Shown: positions 35,235 to 46,028 of the stretch, in pieces
Numbering within the stretch: the first letter of the stretch is position 1
Layout of the letters: every line of letters begins with the position of its first letter
Assembly (NCBI RefSeq): GCF_016906535.1
Contig: NC_057377.1
Coordinates: 248,001-312,000 of the forward strand
Direction: 5' to 3'
DNA: 64,000 bases
DNA from: Rhizoctonia solani
Taxonomy: Eukaryota > Basidiomycota > Agaricomycetes > Cantharellales > Ceratobasidiaceae
Notes under the pieces: model-generated
Told to the model about the DNA's origin: nothing
What the model saw: only the letters and a program-made list of their open reading frames with translations
Databases searched by the model: none
Program-made: the position numbers and the translations under genes

Positions 35235-35499
35235 TGTTGAAGTAAAACGTGCGAATATACTTCTTATATATATATATCTTGCTTTAAGTCGTTGAGCTCT
35301 GATTATGTTGTATGACGATACTTAGTGTAAGCGAACCCATCTATTTAATGCATGATGCATGTGTGTTAAATACAACTCTGAATGAGCTATGATCGCGGGA
35401 GGAAACAGTACGATAAGAACAGAGATGAGACAGTACATAGTATGAGATACGGAGCATACATATATATGTCTCTTGTGAGATCGGTTATTTACTTTAACA
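35235..35499 (-). repeat. 5' LTR of the copia element
   Basis: 265 bp, the CpG-retaining copy of the LTR pair. It is followed on the right by a C run matching the left flank. Confidence 0.96.
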
Positions 35500-36680
35500 C
35501 CCCCCCCCGCTGTTCAGTAGTAACTGCCCACCCTCACCCCTGCGCCATAAATTCTCCAGTCCCTACTGATCTTGGAGAAATTTTTCGGGGCCTTGTCTTC
35601 AGAGTTTTAGGCTTTTTGTTACGTAGATCGATATACTATCAGTTTTTGTCCAGTCTTGTCTCCAGCGTTTTAGTGTACCAGTGCTTTTCTGGGCCTTCCC
35701 ACACCCCTCCGTTCGAATTCGCATGCCTAAATCACCAGAAGCCAGAACGAACTATCCCAGATCCTAGATCCTTCGTTTTCCAAAGCAGTATGATACTATC
35801 AGTAGCTAGGTCGTCATTATGCCCGCATATAATCGTCGCAATGCTGGCTTTTTATGAGAGTTGTGGTCTCCGATATCACCAGTATGTTCGAATCCGTAAA
35901 CTCCCAGTGAATAAAGTTTTCAATTTACTTGCGCCCAAGCGTGGAGTTCACTATGGCTATGCACCTCATATCCCCCGTACGGGGTAGTATCAGGTGATAT
36001 TGGTGGAGTTTTCTAGATTCTTAAGGATGTCAATTTACACGTAGACAAATCAGGCGTCAATTACGGTCCAGCAAACTGACCTTAATACCTGGATATTAAA
36101 AACAGGGGCTGTGGATTGGAGCCTGCGGAGACGCACAAGCCCAGACTTAGGCGTAGTGTTGCACAGGGGTTCGAGTAATTAGCCACGTGATCATTGGTCG
36201 TGCTCGCTGGACTAGACTTTCACAGCGGATTGGGCTCCTCATCGCGCCCTTATTTTCGTCTTTCCCACCCACCGGCCCATTCACTCGCTTTGACAATTGT
36301 CCTCACGAATCGCTTCTTCACCTGGGTGCTTTTTCGCATTCCACCTATCCTCAGGTTTGGCCTCCCACCTGCGAGTTCTGTTCGCGTCTCGGTGCCCCAG
36401 TTTTCATCCGCGCACTTCGTGCCGGATCACCCGCCCCTGCTGGTATCTAACGATATTCATGTATGCCCGTATTTATATATTTATATTCGCTCCTATACAT
36501 ATGATATTATGACGGATACACGGAGCCGCCAAAGCCTAAGTGCTTGTTTCACCAGGATCAGCCTGCCATGCCAGAATATCTTCGAGGCCGTCTTGGTGTA
36601 CGCCCGTGGTTTCAAGTTGAAGCTCAGTTTCACGCTCTGGGGCAGAGTTTCAGTAAGTAGGCATATCAAAACAAAAGGTA
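35500..36680. other. intergenic between the element and the DUF2235-ARM 3' end
   Basis: Long open frames occur on the plus strand (201 codons at 35382-35987, starting in the LTR; 184 codons at 36194-36748), but they look compositional and resemble no protein. The second runs antisense to the last exon of the DUF2235-ARM gene. No other feature seen. Confidence 0.4.
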
Positions 36681-39600
36681 CTAACGCCTTTTCTCTAGGC
36701 GTAGAAGTGCAATTTTGGCACGAAGTTCGTCTTTGTACAATGTGTTAGACCTGGTTGTACACGATCGGACCAAGGCTAACAGACTTACCATATTGACACA
36801 GGTGATTCAACATCGCTTCTTCACTCTCATTATCATAAGTGTGTTTCCTGGTCTCTAACATGACAGACTCCAAGAGTCCGGTCGTAGCTATGTAACTCCG
36901 GGCCGTGGCTTACATCATCAGTTGATAGTAAAACCATGCGTAAGACTAAAATTCTCACAATCGACGGATAGGGCCTTGACTGATCTAAAAGCTGCAACAA
37001 CAATGGCCTTTTGGACCCACCAACTAAGTTCTGTATTAAAATAAGGGATTGTTTTACACTTTTGAAGCGAAATCAAACTTACTGCCTGAGTCACCAAAAG
37101 CCCCCGCATATCCGGATAGTACAATACTCACTAATCCATCGAGTAGTCTTCCTATGTAAGTGGTCGGTAACAAGTACCCTAATACCACAGAATCAATTAC
37201 GGGGATATGTTTACGTTTGCAGTCATCTTTACCTTTTTCTACAAGAGCTATGAGCACTTCTAACGAGTCTTGGAGGAGTTGCTCGTTTTCTGGTGCAATT
37301 AAATCCACTAAAACTGGAACATAATTCTCTATGTTCTCTCGGCGGGTCTCGACTAAACATGAGTCATTTCAATAGCAGTATCAGATAGAGAGTATCGAAG
37401 GCATGGTCATAGCTAGGTGATACTTACTATTCAGGGACGCAACCAACACCGGCAGGCATGCTCCCTTATTGCCTGCAACAGCTAAGGAGGTCAAGACTGA
37501 AAGATCGTCATCCGAGATTGATTCTGCGATCTCGTGTTATTCATTGGAATGGTTACTGAGAAGATTAAACAGGCGTACCTTGAAAAGCGATCCTCACGGC
37601 TGTTGCCAGCAGCTCATTAATCGCCTTTTGAGAGCAAAACTGCACTTGCAAAGAAGCAAAGAGGGGCTGAGCTACTTCGGAAAGATCCACATATCTTTCC
37701 GCCGATTCGGAGATTGGTTTCTCCAAACTAGCTTCTGTTGAAAGATGAGTATAGGTACCGAACATGAGATTTAAAGCTGACCTCCATTGATTAAACTTCT
37801 AAGTAAGCGCGCAGCCGCTATAATCTGTGCCTCATGTGGAGTGTTTAGAAGCTCTAGAGAAGTTCTCACTACCCCCTTCTCTTTGTACGCTTCAAAGTAT
37901 TCCTTGTCAAAGTTTCCCAGTGCTGATACACGCAATTGAGCCAACGCAAGAACACACCCAGCATTTACGTACGTTGGTTTGCGATGTCGGCAAGTATTGA
38001 TGTGGCATTGGCGTTCTGGGTCATTAGGCTGGCAAGAGTACCAACTTGGGGTGGCAAGAACCGGTCAGAAACTATTCGAACAATCTATGATGAGCTTGGA
38101 CGAATCCAGTATTAATACCACGAAGCTCACAGATAGGTGCCAAGTTTTTTAAAATGTATAATATGCCGTCGACGTGTCCTTTGCCTTCGAGAATATCAAA
38201 CAATGTATCAAACGCATCGTTGCCACTAAGTTCCATTCCGCAACCAGCTGGACCAAAGCAAGTCAAGGGCGGTTTTGTCGATAGAGTAATTGCACGTACT
38301 ATGCTCAGATAAAACACCCAGGGTTATACATGCTTCGTCAATAAGGAGTTGCTTGATCCCTATCTCCTTGATCTCGTAGTCACCACGTAGCACATCAAGT
38401 AGGTTATGAATAACCGGAGAATCTGCGATATCCCTTCCGCAAAAGTCTGCCAGAAGTGAATTAGGAGGTGAAGTGAATTTGTGCAATGAATAGCTTCCCG
38501 CAACAACTAAAACCACAGCCAAGTCGAACCGGACCTGCCTAAGGGTGGAGCAATTACGAAGTGGAGTAATTGGTCATCAATAAGTAATGACGTCATCCAT
38601 ACTCTGGCATGGTCTGGTCCAGCCTGGCTAGGCCCTTTGGACCTTGCGGGAAGCTATTCAATGTCATATAGACGTACAGTCTCGGGACAACTGCGCTACG
38701 GCATGCATGGCTTGAAGAGCTAGGTTTGGATAAACTTTCTTAGCACAAATCAATGGTGCAAGTTTACTGCCTATGCCATCCATGTAAAACAGTTCTTTTG
38801 ATGCTTCTATAAACAAGTGACACATTAGTACCCATACTGTCGTCCAATGAAACGTTTCCGCCTACCATACTTGAACAGAACTTCTATAGCAGTCATCACA
38901 GACTCTGAGAGAGCTATCCAAGAAATCTCATGACAAGTCCATATCAAAACTTGATAGACTTCAACTTACCTGCCTTTTCTTTTCCCCAAGATGCGGCGCT
39001 CCTAATTAAACAATTGGTGATTGTCAAGTAGTTCATTACCCTCCCAATCACTGTAGCTAGCTTAGCACTAGCCTCTTCCACAACTTCGACATGCTCTGTG
39101 TTTTAGGGCTTGCGTCAGCACTTTATTTCCTTGGAAGGTTACTGAGCTTACTTGTGTTTGCGATGTCTAAGATAAGGTCAACAACAGTGTGGGCTAGAAG
39201 AATAGATCGCTCCTCCTTTGGAAGCCATATCAAATTCCATTGAGCTAAAGCAATTGCAAATCAATCATGTCTTAGGGGAGAGTGTCTCATGGTCTCACCA
39301 TCAACGGAATTGGTATTGCTAGTGTCCGTGGATTGAAACCCTAGAAGGTTGAGAACCCAGGACCAAGGACTTGACTTTGGGGGCTCAGGTTGGGCTAAGC
39401 TAGTCAGTTAATAAAAGAGATTGAGTAATGGTGACACATACGTGCAGGAAGGTCTTCAGTCCATTGCGTTAACAAGAGGCAGATTCGGGGTATGACCATG
39501 TTTCGCAAGCGTTCTGCTGACACTAAAAACTTCATGGATGAGTTCCGTACTCATAGTTAATGAATTGAATCCAACTCTTGCCTTGATTGTCTGTCGTAAT

Positions 39601-41579
39601 TCTAACCCCAGGTTTAGGCGCCGTTGTAGCAGCGTTCCATGATGTCTTTGGATCTAGTCTATTTGATTATTAGTTTGGGTATAGAAGCAGCATTTCTTAC
39701 TAAATCCAATGATCGAGCGAATGATTTGTACGGTTTCCGGTTTTTTTGGATAATTTGTGCACAGTCTCTGAAGAAACTGTGGTCCCCCATACGCCCATAT
39801 TGTCTCTGGTCTGCCACCTGCTATAGAACAATGTCCGCTGCCCCAAAAATAATCGTGGAAGAGGACTTTTACTTACCGTTCCAAAGCACATGTCTGTGTA
39901 AATTAGAAAACCAATCGCTGTTAACGGATTCGGGCTCGTTCTTGAGTATTTCAATCATGCGGATAAAATTGTGATTATCCGCCCATTTTGGTAGTCCTTC
40001 TTTTTGGTGGTTTAGTTCCATAGTTTTCCAACGAACCTTGTTACCGTCCTTGTCTATAGGTATTGCTTTGGGGGCATATGGCTTCTGCAGGATTTCTGAA
40101 CTACGATTACCCTGTTTAAGGCTGGCTCCAACCGTCCAGTGGATTGAGTGACGAGGAAGCACCTCGCGGGGAGTCATCAAGTGAAATCCTCTTGATCCAG
40201 ATATCAGAGAAGCATTGCTTGGTAAAGATTCAAGCAGAAGTCGTACCTTGAAACTTTCGAGTCACCATTCGGGCGATACCGCTTCCACGACAGCGGTAAA
40301 ATCTCCAGAATGAGCCATTTCCATATCATAGAGTTGGTAACCTTGGCATGCGGCATGCCGATTTTAACATCATCTAATCTTACGGATAGTCCACAATCAT
40401 GAGCTTCCTCCATCATCCATTTTAGTGGCTCTCCTCCTCGATCCAAGGTAGGGTTTGCTTTATTTCCTCCGCCACTGGATGTTAATTAGTCAAAAAGAAT
40501 ATGTCTGTGTATGGAGAATACTTGCATATCGGAGTGAGTTCCTGCGAACCAAACTTCCTCCAAAGTGCGCCCATCCAAAGCGCAGTCGTCATTAATATGT
40601 TCGGGAAGGAATTTGACCCGGAGTTCGTCAAGCGCTAGCGCGTGCCGGAAATGTGTGATATGTTTGCACTTATCGGTAAGAGGGAATGGCTTCCTCGGGA
40701 AGATTCCCACAGATGCAACCGTATCCCTTTACTTATGTCAGTGGTGCGCATAGAGCAATGGTTTGATGCGTATTCTTACCATACCCCAACAAAGTATAAG
40801 CTAACTTTCTGTCGACAAAACGCTTCCTTGAATTGTGCCGCGCTAGGATCTTCCTTGGAATAAATTGACCAAGCGCTAGACCAGTGTTAACAAACCCCAC
40901 CCAGGGGATAGATCAAAGATGCTTACAATGGGATCTGCTCCTGGTTGCCGGGATAGATGAGTCCAACCTGACTTACGGAATGAGTGGTGTCAAATAGCAT
41001 CACGCTCCTAGTGCATACTTACCACTTCAATCATGGCCGCAAGCGTTCGGACTTGATACGCTCCTCTTGAAAATCCTAGTAATATTATGAGACACGCAAC
41101 ATACGTTCAAGAAGCCCTCTTACCAAACAAAAATATTTGATCTCCCGGTTTATACGTATCAGCGAGCCAGCGATACGCCCCAAGAATGACTTTTTCAAAG
41201 TTCCTGTTGAATTGAGTCAGTTGCTGAAAGCTTTGGTCTGTACTTTGAGCGACTTTCCATGCGATCGCCAAGTCAATTTGATTCAGGATTTGCTGTTTCT
41301 GGTACGCGAAGGACCACCAAAAGGGGCGGGCATACGTTCCAACCCCACTGTTATAATACGTGAGCTGGGTCTCGTCCTTCTCGATGCGGCTGTAGAGCTC
41401 AACGACATGAGTATTCTAGTATTTTATATGTCATAAGTCGATCTGGCTTGCGACGCGATGCGGCGATAAGAAAACACCTTTTCTGAGAATTGATTTGATG
41501 TGCCATCAATGCATACAATAAGCTTTCGTGGTTTAGATTTGCTCGTATCTTGCAGCTGGTCAACTGCTAGCTTGTTCAT
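36681..41579 (-). CDS. DUF2235 (Tle1-like alpha/beta hydrolase) fused to armadillo-like repeats
   Basis: Start MNKLAVDQLQDTSKSKPRKL then IVCIDGTSNQFSEK, the DUF2235 opening. The next exons give NTHVVELYSRIEKDETQLTY, YNSGVGTYARPF, and a GFSRGAYQVRTLAAMIEVVG elbow whose Ser is the expected nucleophile (G-F-S-R-G; intron inside GF). They are followed by GIFPRKPFPLTDKCKHITHF and GGGNKANPTLDRGGEPLKWM. Bacterial relatives (Tle1) are phospholipases. From about 39,830 down, roughly fifteen further short exons continue in phase: ETIWAYGGPQFLQRLCTNYP, PWSWVLNLLGFQS, NLALQAMHAVAQLS, PPQVGTLASLMTQNANATSI, HEAQIIAAARLLRSLI, LVSIVLSGYAGAFG, ending DELRAKIALLRLEKRR at 36681. These look like helical ARM-type repeats. 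That both halves are one gene rests on continuous splice signals and no promoter-like gap; two genes cannot be excluded. An alternative first exon starts at 41865. Confidence 0.72.
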
Positions 41580-41886
41580 AGCTCAGTATCACGAAGATGA
41601 TCGCGGATTTCAAGAATGGCGGTGTGGAAAATTACGTTCTGGTTATCTTATAAGCTCAAGTAGACCAGGGACCATCACCGTGTGCAGATCATGGGAGATA
41701 ACTCATTTGGGGTTGTACCCAACACGGAGTTCTCCATTGCTGAGAGAAGCACAAGCTGACTAATCAGACTTACCACCATTTAGGCTCTTGGGGCCCGTGC
41801 ACTTGGTTGGTGCCACCTGCCAGCCACTTTCTGGTCGGAAGATTCAATCGCCAGTTTGTACTCATGTTCACAAGGCAAAAGTGATA
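41580..41886. promoter_or_regulatory. shared divergent promoter of DUF2235-ARM and F-box genes
   Basis: About 300 bp separates the two start codons. A minus frame MSTNWRLNLPTRKWLAGG (41865), ending at a GTAAGT donor, could be an additional 5' exon of the DUF2235 gene, but I could not connect it in phase to MNKLAV. No defined factor sites. Confidence 0.35.
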
Positions 41887-44632
41887 ATGGACAAAGGTAA
41901 CGATAGTGTAAAGTAGTACCATAATTGAAATTGACTAGCAGCGCTGTAATTTACAGATAATCAACGGAACACTTCGGAAGGACAGAAACAGAGACAGCCT
42001 TCGAAGCGCGCTCGGACCAATGAGCCCAAGAAGCGTATCAAAGGTAGACAAGGTGGATTACAAGGAATTATGAAGATGCCAATCGAGATATTTATGGAGG
42101 TACAGTCGTTTGTTTCACCCCACTTCATCGACCTGAGTGCTCTCATAGATCGCGCCCTATGTTAATCCCGGAGACTTGATAGCCTTGATTCGGACAAACA
42201 AGTTCTTTCGTGCCATGTTGTTGACTCGATCTGCTGCCCTAATATGGCAATGTGCCTTGAGCAATGTGCCTGGCTTGCCTCCTTGCCCTAGCGGAATGGT
42301 AGAACCACAATATGCGGCGCTAATCTTTACAAAGAATTGCACGGCAAGTAGATTGGAGTTTGAATCATAAAAAAAGGTAACTTAGTATTCTGCGCACGAT
42401 TAGAACTGCGGTATTCCAATCACGACGAGTAAGCCAGACCCGTACCTACAAGTGCGATTCTGCCCGCCCTGCCGGGAAACAGAGTAAGCACGATAAGCCT
42501 ATTGAAACTAATTTCATAAAGCTATGGCCCTAGACTTCAAGAACAGCAAATCATATATTCGGGCAATAAAGCAATCCTTCCTCACACGTCTTGTAAGCTT
42601 CAAGTTTGGCTGTGCTTGTTCCTTTTTAATAGATTTGAACTACAGGTATCAAGAGGTTTGGCAGATGGCATTCCAAGAACCCAGTTTATCAATTGCGTGC
42701 GCATAAAAAGGAGTACGAGCGTGTTAGAGATGAATACACCCGTAACGGCGATAAAAAAGGGTTATCAGAGTGGGAGAGGCAACAGCAAACAGCTTGGAAT
42801 ATACGACGTGAAGTTTGTTCAAGTACTTGTGATCCCGCTTGTATCAACTGACAAATCGATTAGGAAGGGGACAAGCTACTGAGCTATATCAACTCGACTG
42901 CTGTATCAAGGTCAGACGAATTGCGGGATTTGAAAACGGAGCGACGAGAGCGGTGAGTAACATTCATGCATACATGAGGTCAGTTCCCCGACGAGCCTAC
43001 CCTTCAGGATTTTCGAACGGCTCAGGGCTCTGGGGTGGGACGACAAGTACTTTGTATTCTGGAGGGGAAGTTGTAGTGCTCGAAAACAATGGCGGGCTCT
43101 ACTTGAGGTTTCCAAACCTCTCACTGAACGAAGTGCGTATACTCTACCCATATATTCACCATCCACTAAGTGTAGACTATTTCAGGTTGGACAAACATGC
43201 TTCCTAAACTAACACTATTGCTGGAAGAAAATCGTCCCGTGATTGACGAGCACGAGCGGGAAGGACGTCGAACTGATAGGCGGTCCAGGGTCGCTACCCT
43301 ACTACGAAAGTTTAACGCCAGCACGAATCCGTATCAACCCATTATCGACGAGCTCCAGAACTCTTCGGCCTCCCTAGCATCTTCGGAAAGGACTAATAAC
43401 AAACCGAGGCTCGATCCACCGTTCCCCGGCGACAGTGTTGTCGGCGAATGGGATTTCATTATTAGCTTATGCGAGGAGGAGAACTCCCTTGATATCCTAG
43501 AGGGATTGTTCAACGCACACAAGGATACAATCTCCCAGAAACTGCTTGAATGGCGAACTAAAGTAGAAGACCATTTGGTCAACCAATATACTTCTTCGTT
43601 CGCCAAAAACACCGATTCGCCCCTCAGTACTACTCTGACGGCAAGTCAATCTCTTTTGGTATCTCGTTACACGGCCGGGTTTCTAAGAAATTCTATCCCA
43701 ATAATTCAGGTTAGAGGAAAGAGCGATGCAACGAATCACTTATCGGATAACACTCGTTTTCTGCTTCGCGCTGACACGATATTTATGCAATCTCGTCCGA
43801 CCCCATGCTATAACGACGCCGGCGAGGAATATGGAGCAGTCATCAATAACGTACATTTTCCCGACATGTACCAAATTCAAAACGTTCCCTATCTCTACAA
43901 AACTTTCCTCGAGCCAGAAAACATTGTTGAAGACTTGGAGTCTTACGTTCGACATGAAGGCAAGGAGACTATCGCAAGGACTCTGTTAAAGGTGCTAGAA
44001 ATGCCCGATGCGGCCTATATTGAGTTGAAGTATATGGGAAAGGTGTTTGTCTGCGGAAGGTGCACCAATGGTTCGGTTATGGAATGGTCTGGAATCGTGA
44101 GTGACATTATGCTTTCAAAATTGTTTGCTTCAACTCGCTTCATAGATCGAACATTACTATACGAGGGAAAAATCTTGGGTGAACGGTAGTAACATCCGTA
44201 ATTCCTTTAAAACAAAACACCCTGTTATGTGCAAGAACACGCACGATCTGGAACCAGGTGCGATGTCACAGCCACTCGTACGTATTGGCGATGGCGAGAC
44301 GTCGTTCAACCCAGTCTTGCGCTGTCTCATCTGTGACTGGTTTGAGAGGCTTGGGGGTAGCTCTGGCTTCGAGTCGATGAAAGACATGCGGCAGCACATG
44401 TTAGAAGTGTAAGAAGCCATCCATGTTGTTTCGGTCTTTGTCACTGACTTTTTCTTTTATAATTTTGGCCTTGGCTCGGATTCGAAGGCACGCTGTGCCC
44501 GAACCTGTGAACACACTACATTTTATGGCCGTCTCAGAAATTAACAAAGCATCAAGTTTTATGCGAGCGTGCCTAAGTGATCGGGTTCTTTGGGAGGCAA
44601 GGTGGGACGAGCACTATGGATGCTCGGAATAA
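41887..44632 (+). CDS. F-box protein with terminal C2H2-like motif
   Basis: F-box proteins bring substrates to SCF ubiquitin ligases; this long type is common in agaricomycetes. Exon 1 is ATG GAC AAA G, then a basic nuclear-signal-like stretch (QPSKRARTNEPKKRIKGRQG), MKMPIEIFMEIAPYVNPGDL, IALIRTNKFFRAMLLTRSAA and the F-box tail LPPCPSGMVEPQYAALIFTK. A GC-AG intron (42344-42403) joins NCT to NCGIPITTSK, forming CTNC, followed by RFCPPCRETE; the paired CxxC motifs suggest zinc binding. Middle exons: EYERVRDEYTRNGDKKGLSE; FERLRALGWDDKYFVFW. A long exon (about 43190-44187) starts NMLPKLTLLLEENRPVIDEH. The last intron changes EV-stop into EVHAVPEPVNTL, completing C-x2-C...H-x4-H (CLIC...HMLEVH). 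Stop near 44630. Substrate unknown. Confidence 0.85.
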
Positions 44633-46028
44633 TTTTGGCGAAAAAGGCCGAGGCATGAATAAGGTTTCTACACCCTTACGAAGGAGCAAAACAATTATTG
44701 CTATTGTTATTTGATTCCTCTTCTTTATGAGATCAATGTAATAAACGCTGTCTCTGAGATGATAGCTCAATAAAGTGTGTTTCGAGGAAGCTCTATACAA
44801 AATCCTCTGAAGTCTGCGAGCACCTGGGAGCATCTATGGGTTCTCTGTACGCTCGCCGAGACTCGCACCTTACTCAACTTGAACTCGCGAACCCCGTTTT
44901 GCAGTGGATGTAATATTTAGTGTGGCATGATTATGGGTACTAAAAAGGAGAACAAGTTATCAAGGCTTTCTCGCCTGTAGAATTACTCATTTAGATCGAA
45001 GAATTAAAGGCCATCAACCACAGTGCACACCCAGGGCGCAGATTTTCATATCTCAGGCGTGGGACCTCCGGGACAAAGCATACTGAGGGTACAGACCTTC
45101 GGCAAAATCCGCACCTTCTGAGTTCATAATGTTGACTCTAGCGAAGACTCTGAGACTGAAACGAGGCCTCTCTACCCCCATGGGGTGACATGTATCAGGC
45201 AAGCCAATAATGTACATATTAATCCGCTAATATTCACATGTTCATTCTATTCCTGGCGCTGAGGGTGGAGTCTAGTCTGCAGTTTGGGGAACTCCCGAGC
45301 CGCGAAGCGGCAACGGGTGAGTTGGGGCTCCCAAGACACGAGTACGACTCGTGGGTCGGGTGGCCAAGAGACTCAATCCGCGAATTGAGAGAGATGTCAA
45401 GTGCAACAAAACCTACATGAATAGCACGTGCTGTGCGAGTCTTATGAGTGATGTGGTCGCGAGCAAGGGGAGTCCAGGAGAGCTCGGCACCCCTGTGCCA
45501 CGCGATCTGCCTAAGCGCCGACTTAATCTGCACCGCTGATGGTCGTATGTCTCACAGGCTACGGTACACCACCGCGCACCGACTAAATATTCCGCTCCAC
45601 TGGATTATGATTTGTGCTATAACATAGCTCCACGTCAAGGGCGCACATCTAGCTTTCGACAACCTAGATCAAGTGAGGATGTACGCTCCTCCATGGCCAC
45701 GTGCAATAAATTCCATGTATGTGCATTATTGTAACGGTGCCTCGTGACTGGTGCTAACCGAGGGTTTCTGCCCACGGCCGAATATATCTAGAATGTGATA
45801 TAGTCATAAATACCGCATGGGCGAAGCTAAGGTAAAGTGTAGATGCCTCTCTCCGCATAAACAGCAGTATTTTTTGGGATTTTCAAAGCCGCCGCTGTTT
45901 GAAAACACTAATACTAATGAGTAACCACCCTGGAGTATTCATCTTGTCTGTTGAGGACAAAAGTCGTGTACAAGAAACCTTGAGGTAGGTATAGAACCTC
46001 TAAAATATGTAATCGTATTGCTTTACGA
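44633..46028. other. intergenic; GC-richer patch at 45235-45545
   Basis: No gene recognised. The patch at 45235-45545 is GC-richer, has overlapping open frames of 60-100 codons on both strands, and contains the 17-bp palindrome CACGAGTACGACTCGTG (45338-45354). It may be a repeat remnant. The remainder is AT-rich. Confidence 0.4.

Larger units (their letters stand above)
29490..35499 (-). mobile_element. Ty1/copia LTR retrotransposon, recent but defective
   Basis: A complete 6.0-kb element whose coding strand is minus. Two 265-bp LTRs (29490-29754 and 35235-35499) both begin TGTT and end AACA and differ at only three positions. The primer-binding site, polypurine tract, flanking C runs (candidate 5-bp duplication CCCCC at 29485-29489 and 35500-35504) and a single gag-pol reading frame with copia order (gag, protease, integrase, RT, RNase H) identify the group. 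Four in-frame TGA codons and a changed integrase catalytic residue make it non-autonomous. High LTR identity implies recent insertion. It lies between the DUF6593 gene and the DUF2235-ARM gene and interrupts neither. Confidence 0.96.

Noticed and set aside
36115..36185. tRNA-like GGGTTCGAGTAAT sequence
   Set aside because: No acceptor, D-arm or anticodon stem can be folded around it.
36568..36749. Small plus-strand gene with a textbook intron (TACTAAC...CTCTAG) ending VEVQFWHEVRLCTMC
   Set aside because: It is antisense to the last exon of the DUF2235-ARM gene, which reads DELRAKIALLRLEKRR with good splice signals; no plausible start or upstream exon for the plus version.
44573..44833. 86-codon minus frame
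   Set aside because: Overlaps the 3' end and UTR of the F-box gene in antisense, with no similarity.
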